From the NCBI GenBank assembly GCA_023212695.1, contig JALCCG010000337.1, forward strand, positions 1 to 21,330: a DNA stretch of 21,330 nt. The letters run 5' to 3'. Numbering within the stretch: position 1 is the stretch's first letter; every line of letters begins with the position of its first letter. The notes beneath the pieces are model-generated. The model did no database searches. It was not told the origin of the DNA and was given only the letters and a program-made list of their open reading frames with translations. This document shows positions 1 to 7,852 of this stretch, piece after piece. The DNA comes from Sporisorium sorghi (taxonomy: Eukaryota > Basidiomycota > Ustilaginomycetes > Ustilaginales > Ustilaginaceae). The position numbers and the translations under genes were made by a program.

Positions 1-44
1 ATGAATCATTTCAGATGTGATGTTAGGAGGAGGGTTATCCAATG

Positions 45-133
45 GCTCTGAGGGCTGCCCAAAAATGCGAAAATCCACCAGCCCTGAGGGCTGTCCAAAA
101 ATGTGAAAATCCAACGGCCCTCAGAGCTGGTCA
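45..133. repeat. 36-bp tandem repeat, about 2.5 copies
   Basis: Copies begin at 45, 81 and 117. The first two are nearly identical and the third is partial and diverged. Because 36 is a multiple of three, the repeat can be read on the plus strand as a 12-residue peptide repeat of the form ALRA-x-QKCENP, but no protein family is recognised. Within the unit, positions 80-92 form an inverted repeat, AGCCC-TGA-GGGCT. Confidence 0.8.
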
Positions 134-140
134 GTCTGTT

Positions 141-171
141 CCACACCTATGTGAATTCCACATCTATGTGA
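141..171. repeat. Short direct repeat, 14 bp with 17-bp period
   Basis: The sequence CCACACCTATGTGA at 141 recurs at 158 with one mismatch. It lies just right of the 36-bp tandem repeat and may belong to the same low-complexity patch. No function can be assigned. Confidence 0.6.
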
Positions 172-2140
172 TACACGTTATCATGTGGACATCCCAATCG
201 ACCAAGCCCATGCGAGGTTGCTTCTACGCGAGACAATCAGCTAGAATTTCCACGCAACCGGCCGAGGACCCTTGCAGCTTGCCTCAGTCTTGCACCACGG
301 ATGCAGCCATTTTTCTCGTCGTCTTCACCGTGCTCTCCAGTGCGAACAAATTTCTCGCAATTTTGTTCCTGGCCCGTCGCGCATTTCAGTTCTCTTCTGC
401 AAGGCACTTAGTGGACGCCGTGATCCCTTCAGCGGTAGTTGGCGCGGTCAGTGTGTCAGGAACGGCCAACGTGGTGGTGGTGAGCACAGGGCGCGCGGTG
501 CGATCAAGGCGTGGGAGAGCGAGCAAGGAGACGGCTCAAGCGTGGGTTCAATTGAATGGCCCTCAACCATGTCTGCATATGCGTGCAGTAGATCCATCTC
601 AGACCAGTACCGGCTTTGTTCTTGCTTGCATTGCGCTTGATAGCGGTAATAGAAGGGGAAACGTCGGCAACGGACGCCCGCGCCTGTTCCAAGTCCTCGG
701 ATCTCCGCCTGATGCTCATCCATGACCCGACAGATTGTATGTCTTAGCTGCAATGGGCCGATGAGTCTCAATCTTATGACGCTTGGTGACAAAACGCATC
801 CGGCCTTACGCGCTATCGACGCTTCAGCCCCCGATTTGCTTCGCACAGCGAGACCATTTGTCTCAGCATGACACTGCGATTGTCAACGTCGAAAGATACA
901 CGCCCAGCTCGCTGGTCATCGTACACTGCAAGCTAAGCGCTGCTTGTCTCGGATGACTCTTGCCGCCCTCTCTATCCTCTCGCTAGACACCCTCTCTGCC
1001 GCTGTTCCGCGACAAGAGACGGCACTACTCGGTCGACCCCTCGTTCGTTGTAAAACGAAAATCGCGGAGTTTTCAAGTGCGACATCCGCTTGTTTTCTCT
1101 CCGCACGCACTGAGCTTGCAGAACATGGTTCCACTCTACAGAGATCGACAGAAGCAAGACATGTCCCTGCTGGTAAGCAAAGATCATACGATCCATGGTA
1201 AGCGCTCCTTTCGAGTTGACCGATCAGTGTTGGCGTCGAGGGGAAAAAAAAAAACGCTTTTGGACATCGGTCAACTTGTGGTCCCCTGCAGCTGGCTGGG
1301 AGGCTCTGAGCGTGGTTGTGGGTGCGCTTTTCGCTGAGCTCCAGCTTTGGAGCTGATATCTAACTGTCCACTCGTCCTGCACACTATCATAGAGGAGGGG
1401 TTGAAAAGGCAAGGACGCGTGAGAAGGCTGATGCCGCTGCATGATCCATCGGCAGCACTCCAAGCGAGCAGCAGGAACAAAATAGCCTCTTCGATCGCTT
1501 GCTTTGACCCTCCCTCAGCCTTATCCCTGCCAGGGGCTGCTTTTCCGTACGCTTTGTCCTCCAACGCATCTCGGGAACAGCGCCGCTTGGACCGAGGTCA
1601 GTGGGCTTTTCCACGCGATCGCGTGCAGACGGCTTGGCTTGGCTCTACTACAGTACGCGAGCCAGATGCTGCAAGGGGCCAGAAAGGGCCCGCGGACTTG
1701 ATGTCCCGTGTACCGCCATAACGCCTCTTCTCGAGCAAGGAGGCACTAACGCCTCTCTATCAGCCCGCTTCACGACGAAAGATCAATGGAGCTGTCATAC
1801 GCCTTGCACATTGTTCTCTCGACGCCCAATCCAACGGCGGCATTCCGGCAGCGAGCAGATGGGGTGCGAAGCGTGAGAAAAACAAAAAAATGTGCAAGGA
1901 GAAACAGAAGAGCAGACGGATGCTGTTCATGCGTCCCACGCCAAGCAGCACCACAGAGACATGCGAGGCGCTGAAGCTCATCGCAGCCCGAAATTGACTG
2001 CCAGCGAGTGCGCGCTCGCTGTTGCTGTTGCTAGCCATGCACTCGCACCGCAGCGCATCTATTCGCTTCGCCAGATCTGTCAACGCGACGTGCATGGCTG
2101 ACAACCGCTTTGTGTGTCACCGAGCTACGGGCGTGGTGGG

Positions 2141-2329
2141 CGGCCAATTTTTGCAAAGTGTTACACCACCTGTGCCAACATTGCGGCAAATTTCTTTTCT
2201 CAGCCGCTAAGGAAGAAGCGGTCTAACAAATTTGGAAAAAGCGCGGGTCCGAAAAAGCTGAGAAAAAAAAAAAAAAAAAGTGAGAAATGCACTTTTTTGT
2301 GTGACTCTTCTTCCTTCCTTCCTTTCAAC
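2141..2329 (+). promoter_or_regulatory. Probable promoter and 5' leader of GCD2
   Basis: A CCAAT box lies at 2144-2148, about 230 bases before the GCD2 start codon. A 17-base A-tract follows at 2263-2279, and a pyrimidine-rich stretch at about 2305-2326 ends in CAAC. A poly(dA:dT) tract followed by a CT-rich block is a common fungal promoter layout, so transcription probably starts within or just after the CT-rich block. The exact start site cannot be read from sequence. Confidence 0.45.
2287..2304 (+). promoter_or_regulatory. Upstream ORF 1 before GCD2 (5 codons)
   Basis: An ATG at 2287 opens five codons (M-H-F-F-V) ending at TGA 2302-2304. It is in the messenger only if transcription begins left of 2287, that is, before the CT-rich block. 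It would then be the first of two uORFs in front of an eIF2B subunit gene. Confidence 0.35.
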
Positions 2330-2353
2330 ATGATCTTCGACAAGCAGCTCTGA
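2330..2353 (+). promoter_or_regulatory. Upstream ORF 2 before GCD2 (7 codons)
   Basis: An ATG at 2330 opens seven codons (M-I-F-D-K-Q-L) and stops at TGA 2351-2353, 22 bases before the GCD2 ATG. The context AAC-ATG has a favourable A at -3, so ribosomes scanning from upstream should use it. Translation of GCD2 would then need reinitiation or leaky scanning, unless the messenger starts to its right. Confidence 0.5.
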
Positions 2354-2375
2354 CAAGCGGATAGTAGCGGTGATC

Positions 2376-4007
2376 ATGTCCGACACAACTGCAACACCCA
2401 CAGCCAGTGGCGCCTCGGCGTCAAGACCCAGCTCAGCCGCAGGTCCAAGTACAGCACCTGCATCAGCATCCACAACGGCAAAGCAACCTCCAAAGCAACC
2501 TGCTGCTGCCGGTGCTGCCGGTGCTGCCGGTGCCGCCAACGACAAAAAGTCGGCCAAGGAACTCAAGGCCGCACGAAGAGCCGCCAAGGTGGCAGAAAGA
2601 GGTCCTGGCGATGGTTCTGCACCGCAACGAGGGCCGCCAGGCGTCAACGCGGCTCAGCGAGGTGGCGCAGCGCGACCCGGATCGTCGTCGGCAAACTCTT
2701 CAGGAGGCAATGCTAGGCTAGGCGGCGGCGGTAGCAGCAACAGCGGTGCAGGATCGGCTGCAGCAGCAACCTCGTCGGCAGCTGGAGGATCTTTGGCTGG
2801 TGCTTCCATGGCAGCCACCGCTTCGAGCTCTGGCGCAAGAAAGGGCGCACACGACCACCACGAGCCTGCCACCAAATCGATCCCGCAACATCCCAGCGTC
2901 GCTCTCTTCGGCAACGTCTCCTCGGGCAAACCACACAACGCACACACTGCAGCCCAGGTCTCGGCGTCGTTCCGTGCCAACATCCACCCGTCCATTCTGC
3001 GCCTCTCGTCGCAGCTCGCACAGTACAAGCTCATGGGGGCCGACACGCTCGCCATCGCGCTGCTGCGAGCTATGGCCGATGTCATCCGCGACTACACCAC
3101 CCCTCGAGGCGAGATGCTCAACCGCGATCTGCTCAAGATCGTCTCTGCCCAGGTGGGGCATCTGGTCGACGCGCGTGCGATGGGCACGTCGCAAGGTGTC
3201 GCCGTGCGCTACCTCAAGTACGAGATCTCGGTAGTCAGCGCCGACCTCACCGAGGACGAGGCCAAGGAGCACCTCCTCGAGCGCATCGACCACTTTGTGC
3301 GCGATCGCATCGTCTACGCTTCCAAAATCATCCGCACGCAGGCGGGCAACAAGATCAAGCACGGCGACGTCGTCATGACGTTTGCGCGCTCGTCCGTGGT
3401 CGAGGGCACCCTGCTGGCTGCGTGGCAGCGCGGTGTGCGCTTCGAGGTGATCGTCATCGACACGCGGCCGTTGGTGGAGGGCAAAGCGCTGCTCTCCGTA
3501 CTGCTCGCCGCGGGCATCCCCTGCACGTACGGCCTCATCTCGAGCCTCTCATCGCTCATGCCTCGGGCTGACATCCTGCTGCTCGGCACATCGGCGTTGC
3601 TCGCCAACGGCGCACTCTACTCCCGCGCGGGCACCGCAACGTGCGCAATGATGGCCAACGAAAAAGGCATCCCCGTCATCGTGTGCTGCGAGACGTACAA
3701 GTTCAGCGAACGCGTTCAGCTCGACTCGTTTGTGCAGAACGAGGCCGGCAACCCGCGCGATCTGCTGCTGCCCGTATCGGAGCACGCGCTGGATGTGGAT
3801 GGAGAGGAGGACGAGGATGTGCAGAACAAGGGCTTGATCGACGCGGCCGAGTGGCAGGGTTCGCCGAACCTGGCAGTGATCAATTTGCTGTACGATGTCA
3901 CCCCGCCGAGGTTTATTTCGGCCGTGGCGAGCGAGGTGGGCTTGTCGGGCCCGGAGAGTGTGGGTGTCATCTTGCGCGATTACAAGAGTGTGTTGTATGG
4001 TGTTTAG
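2376..4007 (+). CDS. GCD2: Translation initiation factor eIF2B subunit delta
   Basis: This encodes the delta subunit of eIF2B, the decameric guanine nucleotide exchange factor that recycles eIF2-GDP to eIF2-GTP in the cytosol; delta belongs to the regulatory alpha-beta-delta core that senses phosphorylated eIF2. The product is 543 residues. Residues 1-170 are Ala/Ser/Gly-rich and disordered, with a basic KELKAARRAAK segment as in other delta subunits. The conserved IF-2B domain runs from about residue 200 to the end, including LLRAMADVIRDYTTP, NGALYSRAGTA (about 410), VIVCCETYKFSERVQ (about 436) and YDVTPP (about 505). The first ATG in this frame is at 2376, with A at -3; an in-frame GTG six bases earlier is not a likely start. 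No intron is needed. COQ9 follows on the same strand 201 bases later. Identity is secure; the N-terminal tail is poorly conserved. Confidence 0.95.
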   Translation: MSDTTATPTASGASASRPSSAAGPSTAPASASTTAKQPPKQPAAAGAAGAAGAANDKKSAKELKAARRAAKVAERGPGDGSAPQRGPPGVNAAQRGGAARPGSSSANSSGGNARLGGGGSSNSGAGSAAAATSSAAGGSLAGASMAATASSSGARKGAHDHHEPATKSIPQHPSVALFGNVSSGKPHNAHTAAQVSASFRANIHPSILRLSSQLAQYKLMGADTLAIALLRAMADVIRDYTTPRGEMLNRDLLKIVSAQVGHLVDARAMGTSQGVAVRYLKYEISVVSADLTEDEAKEHLLERIDHFVRDRIVYASKIIRTQAGNKIKHGDVVMTFARSSVVEGTLLAAWQRGVRFEVIVIDTRPLVEGKALLSVLLAAGIPCTYGLISSLSSLMPRADILLLGTSALLANGALYSRAGTATCAMMANEKGIPVIVCCETYKFSERVQLDSFVQNEAGNPRDLLLPVSEHALDVDGEEDEDVQNKGLIDAAEWQGSPNLAVINLLYDVTPPRFISAVASEVGLSGPESVGVILRDYKSVLYGV

Positions 4008-4208
4008 GTGGTTATCCAATGCATATCTAAGTCGATGAGAGTCGTGTGTCGTGAGAAGGCAGTGAGAAGGCATGCTGGCGTCGCCGATCAAGCCTCCACT
4101 TTTTTCGGTGCGGCGGTTGAGCCACACAAATTGATCGCGAGAAGAAACGTTTCTCGCTGCTTGTCTCGTCATCATCACCATCATCGTCATCACCTTCAGC
4201 GATCCACA

Positions 4209-5287
4209 ATGTCGACAGCAGCAACACGGCCAATCGCCACATTTGGGCGGCGGATTCTCGCTCGCACCCGCACCGCACACATCGCAAAGCGTGCCAGCAT
4301 CCATCTACCTCGCGCTTTCGCCAGCACCTCTCTGCAGCGTAGCGCCGCTCAACCCAACCCTGGCACCAGCACGAACTACGGTGCGAACCAGCGCACATGG
4401 TCAAGCACACGTCCGGATGCAACTACGCAGCTGCTGCTCGACACGATCCCCGCCATCCCGCAGTACGGTTTTACCAAGGACGCCTACCTGTCCTCTGCAA
4501 CCGCGGCAGACAGGCTCAAGCGCGAGCGTATCCTGCAGACGCTGTTCCCCGGGCCGGAATTTGCGTTCGACGCTCGGCTGTTCCGTGCGTGGAACGGCGT
4601 GTGCGATCAAGCTGCTGTGCACGGCGTGTCGCCCGAGGCGGTGGTACAGTCGCTGAGGAGCGGCCAGGACGTCGGTGCGGGGAAAGAGGGTAAGCCGGTG
4701 CGAATGCAGTCGAGCCTAAGCAAAGATGCGGAGCGTGCTGCACTCGCCAACGTGGACGGCATCGTCGAAGAGCGCCTAAGATACAGCTGGAGCGTGCGAC
4801 GCCATTTGACGCATGTGAGTTACCCCGCTCTTGCCTTTCTCGTACAGAACCTCACTGACACTCGCGAAACAAACAGGGTATAACGTCGCTCTCGACGCTC
4901 TCACCGACCACGTCGAGTCTCCACTCGATCTTGCCGCACCGCACGCTGCTTCCGAACCTGCCCACGCCTACGCCGCTCCTCACGCTCACCTCGCGCTTCG
5001 TCGACGCTGTGCTCACGCGCGGTGAGACCGGGTGGATCGACCCGGACAGCCCGGAGTGGTACGCGGTGCGTGCACGGCTGACGCTGGCGTACACGGCCGC
5101 GACGCTGCATGCTGCGTCAGGGCAGGTGGTGCATTTCCAGGACACTCAGAGGCTCTTTCAGAGAATTGTGGCGGGCAGAGAGACTGGAGTTCTAGCGACG
5201 CTGAGCGATGCGGCGGGCAGCGCGGGCGAGTGGATCCGGTGGGGCGGGCGAGGGTGGTTGGGCGTATTCCGAAGTTTGGGCCTGTAA
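4209..5287 (+). CDS. COQ9: Ubiquinone biosynthesis protein COQ9 family, mitochondrial (two exons)
   Basis: COQ9 is a lipid-binding, TetR-like fold protein of the mitochondrial coenzyme Q synthome that assists the COQ7 hydroxylation step. The coding sequence joins 4209-4814 and 4877-5287, giving 338 residues. The N-terminus (MSTAATRPIATFGRRILARTR onwards) is rich in Arg, Ser and Ala and lacks acids, as expected of a presequence, with an RAFASTS motif near residue 36. Family features are a helix with IPQYGFTKDA near residue 82, RLRYSW before the exon junction, and near the C-terminus WYAVRARLTLAYTAATLH (about 263) followed by FQDTQRLFQRIV (about 289), resembling the WY...R...Y..TE plus dF.dTw.Fl.rr pattern of COQ9. 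The gene ends 36 bases before the stop of the opposing phosphatase gene. The call rests on a modest but ordered set of motifs. Confidence 0.78.
4815..4876 (+). other. Spliceosomal intron in COQ9, 62 bp, phase 0
   Basis: The donor is GTGAGT at 4815 and the acceptor AAACAG ends at 4876. Branch-like CTCAC and CTGAC sit about 20 bases before the acceptor. Reading through the intron gives a TAA at 4881-4883, whereas splicing joins the two halves of a COQ9-like protein in frame after codon 202. The internal CAG at 4855-4857 fails as an acceptor because it leads to the same stop. Confidence 0.9.
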
Positions 5288-5323
5288 GCTGAACCACAAA
5301 CGATAATGCTCTGCAAATGTACA

Positions 5324-7504
5324 TCAACGGACCCTCACGAGCATTGTCGCACGTACCGGTCTGTGATCGCTAAACCTGAGATCGGCCACCGACTCGTACG
5401 CCTGCAGCACCACGCCCTGCCGCCTCACCCTCTCCGCCTCCGCCTCCGCCTCCCGCGTCGCCGACTCTGCCCCCTCTGCCCCCTCATCCTCCCACTCCCT
5501 CGTAACAGCCCACAGCACGCGATCGCACCACGCAGGAACGCGCTGCTTGTCGCTCGTATCGTACCGATCCGTACCCTTGTCGAACTTGTACGTCGGCGCG
5601 AAACGAATCGTGCCCTCGTCAAAGTCGTCGAACAGCGAGCCAGAGCTGCGCAGCGACTCGAGCTGATCGTACCGGTATAGGGTGGCGTAGTCGCGCTGCC
5701 GGATGAGACGGTGCGCTTCCGAGTGCGAGAGGTCAAGGCGGAAGTTGAGGTCGCCGAAGTTGATGATGATGTCGTGCGACGTGATGGGGAGTTCGGTGTA
5801 GAGTGGGGTGGTGGTGGTGGTGGTGGTGGGGAGAAGGGGAGGAGGGGAGGGCTGCCAGTCGGTGGTGATCGAGTTCGTTGATGCTTCGGTGAGCTCGGCT
5901 GTGATTTGGGATGCGGGGAGGGAGGGTTCGGTGGTGGACGAGAGGAGGACGGGTTGGGGCTCCTTGGTTCCATTGACAGAACCGTTGGCGGATTCGTTCG
6001 ACGTCCCATTGGCGTGCTGACCAACCGCTGCTTGCTCCTTAACATCCTGCGCCGTCATGAACCGATTCGCACCCTGCGCTTCCTTCTTCCCCTCTTCCTC
6101 ATCCACCACATCAGCCGCCTCCGCCGCCGCCGCCGCCGCCGCCGCCGCTCTCCCAGGCGTCTCCCAAAAATCCTCCACCCGCTCCCTCTCCAACCTAAAC
6201 CTCAACCTCCTATATATCTCGCTCCAATCCCAACACCTCCTCTCCATCGCCTGCAACCCCTCGAACGCCGACAGATGCGAATTCACAAAGCACACCGTCC
6301 TCTCGCCCACCCTCATCCGCACCGCCACCGCGCCCTTATTCGCCACAAACCCGCCCAGCCCGACCCCCACACTCGCCGTCGCCACCTCGTCGCACACCAG
6401 CTCCACGCGCGCAAACACCAGCACCATCAGCCCGACCAGCTGCTTCGCCGCGATCTTGCGGTAGCGCTCCGCACGCCGCCCGAGCGCTTGGGTGAGTGCG
6501 CGCGTCCAGGCGTCTTCGCGTGCGGGCGAGTGATACAGGTACGCCCCGCCCGAAGTGTCGACTTCTTGGAAGCCGAGCACGAGCAGGTCCGGGTCCTGCT
6601 CGGCACGCAGCCACTTTTTGAGGCCGATGAGCGTGGGGATATCGTCGGGGGGAAGGTGGCCGTTGACGTTGAAGGTGCCGACGGTGATGCGGATGTCTGC
6701 GGCTGTGGGCGAGGCTGGTCGTGTGTTCTCCTGCCCATGGGAGGCGGTAGCGGTGCTGGGGAGGAAAGCGCTGGAAGAGAAGCGCGAGAAGATGGGCGTC
6801 TCCAACTTGGCAGCCCCGGCATCTCCCAAACCTGCTGCAGAGTGATGTGCATCGTCCAAATACGCCTTCATCCACTGATGCGATGTGCCCGCGTCAAACG
6901 CATGCTGCTGCGCCACCTTGAGCAGATGCTTCAACACACTTAGAAAATCCTTGAGCCCCCTTGCATCGCTCGTCACCCCGCTCGCCGCCTGCGCCCCATG
7001 CGACAGCGTCAGCTTCAGCGCGGCATTGGAGCCCTCGTTGCTGCTGTGCAACAGATCAGGCACGACGCTCTCGCGCAGCGTGTGGATCGTCGGCAGGTGC
7101 GGCACGCTCGACAGCCCCAGCGTCGTCGCTGCGGGCACGTGGTTGCGCGGCGCAGCAGCAGACGCGGTGAGCCCCTGCTGCGGCTCGATTTCGATTTTGA
7201 GGTCGGGCAGGATGGGGATGGCGCTGAGTATGACGGCTGTGCGCGGGTCTTTGCGCCGCGGCTTGATGACGAGGATGCACGATTGTTCGACGCCGAGTGA
7301 GACGTTGGAGACGATGACGAAGATGCGCTGTGTGTGTGAGAGGGTAGGTGGTGGTGGTGAGGAGCTGCCGCTGGCGATGTTGTGGTGCTTGTGTGAGTCG
7401 GGGGTGCTGGAGGAGGCAACGTAGGTGACTAGGGCGAGCTTGGGGAGCTCGTCTGGGGTGAGGATGGAGGCTGCTAGCAGGTATGGATCTGGTGAGGTGG
7501 ACAT
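5324..7504 (-). CDS. Inositol polyphosphate 5-phosphatase (OCRL/INPP5B-like catalytic domain)
   Basis: The enzyme is predicted to remove the 5-phosphate from phosphoinositides such as PI(4,5)P2, controlling membrane traffic and actin. With the chosen start the product is 726 residues. An N-terminal region has a PH-like stretch (about residues 60-120, RIFVIVSNVSLGVEQSCILV). The catalytic domain follows: GTFNVNG (about 275), GFQEVD (about 312), GGFVANKGAVAVR (about 388), NSHLSAFEG (about 408), FGDLNFRLD (about 585), PAWCDRVLW (about 660) and SDHRPV (about 710). The Mg-binding and catalytic residues of the family are present. A low-complexity insertion of about 130 residues with Ala9 and Thr7 runs splits the domain before FGDLNFR. 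No RhoGAP or Sac1 domain follows. The start is uncertain: an in-frame ATG at 7663 would add 53 residues of simple sequence (THTH, TTTT), which looks like leader DNA. It shares its upstream region with GWT1. Confidence 0.9.
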   Translation of the reverse strand: MSTSPDPYLLAASILTPDELPKLALVTYVASSSTPDSHKHHNIASGSSSPPPPTLSHTQRIFVIVSNVSLGVEQSCILVIKPRRKDPRTAVILSAIPILPDLKIEIEPQQGLTASAAAPRNHVPAATTLGLSSVPHLPTIHTLRESVVPDLLHSSNEGSNAALKLTLSHGAQAASGVTSDARGLKDFLSVLKHLLKVAQQHAFDAGTSHQWMKAYLDDAHHSAAGLGDAGAAKLETPIFSRFSSSAFLPSTATASHGQENTRPASPTAADIRITVGTFNVNGHLPPDDIPTLIGLKKWLRAEQDPDLLVLGFQEVDTSGGAYLYHSPAREDAWTRALTQALGRRAERYRKIAAKQLVGLMVLVFARVELVCDEVATASVGVGLGGFVANKGAVAVRMRVGERTVCFVNSHLSAFEGLQAMERRCWDWSEIYRRLRFRLERERVEDFWETPGRAAAAAAAAAEAADVVDEEEGKKEAQGANRFMTAQDVKEQAAVGQHANGTSNESANGSVNGTKEPQPVLLSSTTEPSLPASQITAELTEASTNSITTDWQPSPPPLLPTTTTTTTPLYTELPITSHDIIINFGDLNFRLDLSHSEAHRLIRQRDYATLYRYDQLESLRSSGSLFDDFDEGTIRFAPTYKFDKGTDRYDTSDKQRVPAWCDRVLWAVTREWEDEGAEGAESATREAEAEAERVRRQGVVLQAYESVADLRFSDHRPVRATMLVRVR
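5807..5827. repeat. GGT trinucleotide microsatellite, 7 units, inside the 5-phosphatase
   Basis: Seven GGT units on the plus strand read as a run of seven Thr in the phosphatase on the minus strand. The run lies near the right end (protein sense) of the long low-complexity insertion and is a likely site of length variation. Confidence 0.85.
6121..6147. repeat. CCG trinucleotide microsatellite, 9 units, inside the 5-phosphatase
   Basis: Nine CCG units encode Ala9 in the minus-strand phosphatase, at the start of its low-complexity insertion and just before an acidic VVDEEEG segment. Confidence 0.9.
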
Positions 7505-7701
7505 CGTGGAGCCAGACGTCGCTGAAGAGCGGTCGGACGAGGTGGTTGATCGTAAAGCCCTTCTCTCCTTTTGATGGCAGTGTGTGTGTGTGATGGTGGT
7601 GGTGGTGATAGGAGAAGGAGCGTGCTTTCGACCCCTTTGCGCCATGCATGAATCGCCAAGCATGTGGAGGGACCGTGCTTCCTGCTCAACCAAACGCCTG
7701 T

Positions 7702-7702
<1 letters not shown>

Positions 7703-7733
<31 letters not shown>
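7703..7733. repeat. Poly(dA:dT) tract, 31 bases
   Basis: An uninterrupted run of 31 A on the plus strand, 119 bases before the GWT1 start codon and about 200 bases before the phosphatase start. It is the longest A-tract in the window. Its exact length may be affected by sequencing error. Confidence 0.9.
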
Positions 7734-7737
<4 letters not shown>

Positions 7738-7791
7738 AAACCAAGAAGCTTCTCAACCACCATCATCATCCCACAGCTATAACCAGACACG

Positions 7792-7800
7792 ATGCTCTGA
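7792..7800 (+). promoter_or_regulatory. Minimal upstream ORF before GWT1 (M-L-stop)
   Basis: ATG-CTC-TGA at 7792-7800 lies 52 bases before the GWT1 start and downstream of the A-tract, so it is probably within the leader. A two-codon uORF usually lowers translation by forcing reinitiation or leaky scanning. Whether it is transcribed is unknown. Confidence 0.35.
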
Positions 7801-7852
7801 CATTCACCACACTCGCACCCTCCCGGCTCGACGTCGACTATTCTAGCCTAGC

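Larger units (their letters stand above)
1..2286. other. Gene-poor left flank without a supportable coding gene
   Basis: Open frames occur on both strands here, but none has a recognisable domain, several begin only at non-ATG codons, and frames on opposite strands overlap without one being favoured. Base composition is visibly less GC-rich than in the coding part of the window. The only structure I can support is a short tandem repeat near position 45, a 17-bp-period repeat near 141, an A-tract near 1244 and, at the right end, promoter-like sequence for the next gene. A fast-evolving, spliced or non-coding gene could be present and would not be recognised by eye. Confidence 0.55.
7505..7852. 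promoter_or_regulatory. Divergent promoter region between the 5-phosphatase and GWT1
   Basis: Both neighbouring genes are read outward from this 348-base interval. It contains TG and GGT simple repeats near 7580-7610, several ATG codons on the minus strand at 7645-7663, and a 31-base A-tract at 7703-7733. A poly(dA:dT) tract of this size is a typical nucleosome-depleting element and probably serves both genes. No TATA box is evident for either. Confidence 0.6.

Noticed and set aside
42..725. Plus-strand frame of 227 codons starting in the 36-bp repeat
   Set aside because: No domain, composition unlike neighbouring genes, and overlapped by equally long frames on the other strand. Kept only as a repeat observation.
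5906..6943. 345-codon frame antisense to the 5-phosphatase
   Set aside because: Extreme Arg/Pro/His composition from antisense reading of a low-complexity insertion; the minus strand carries the catalytic motifs.
7664..7846. Plus-strand 60-codon frame reading through the A31 tract
   Set aside because: It begins at GTG and owes its length to a Lys run from the homopolymer; it lies in the promoter region.
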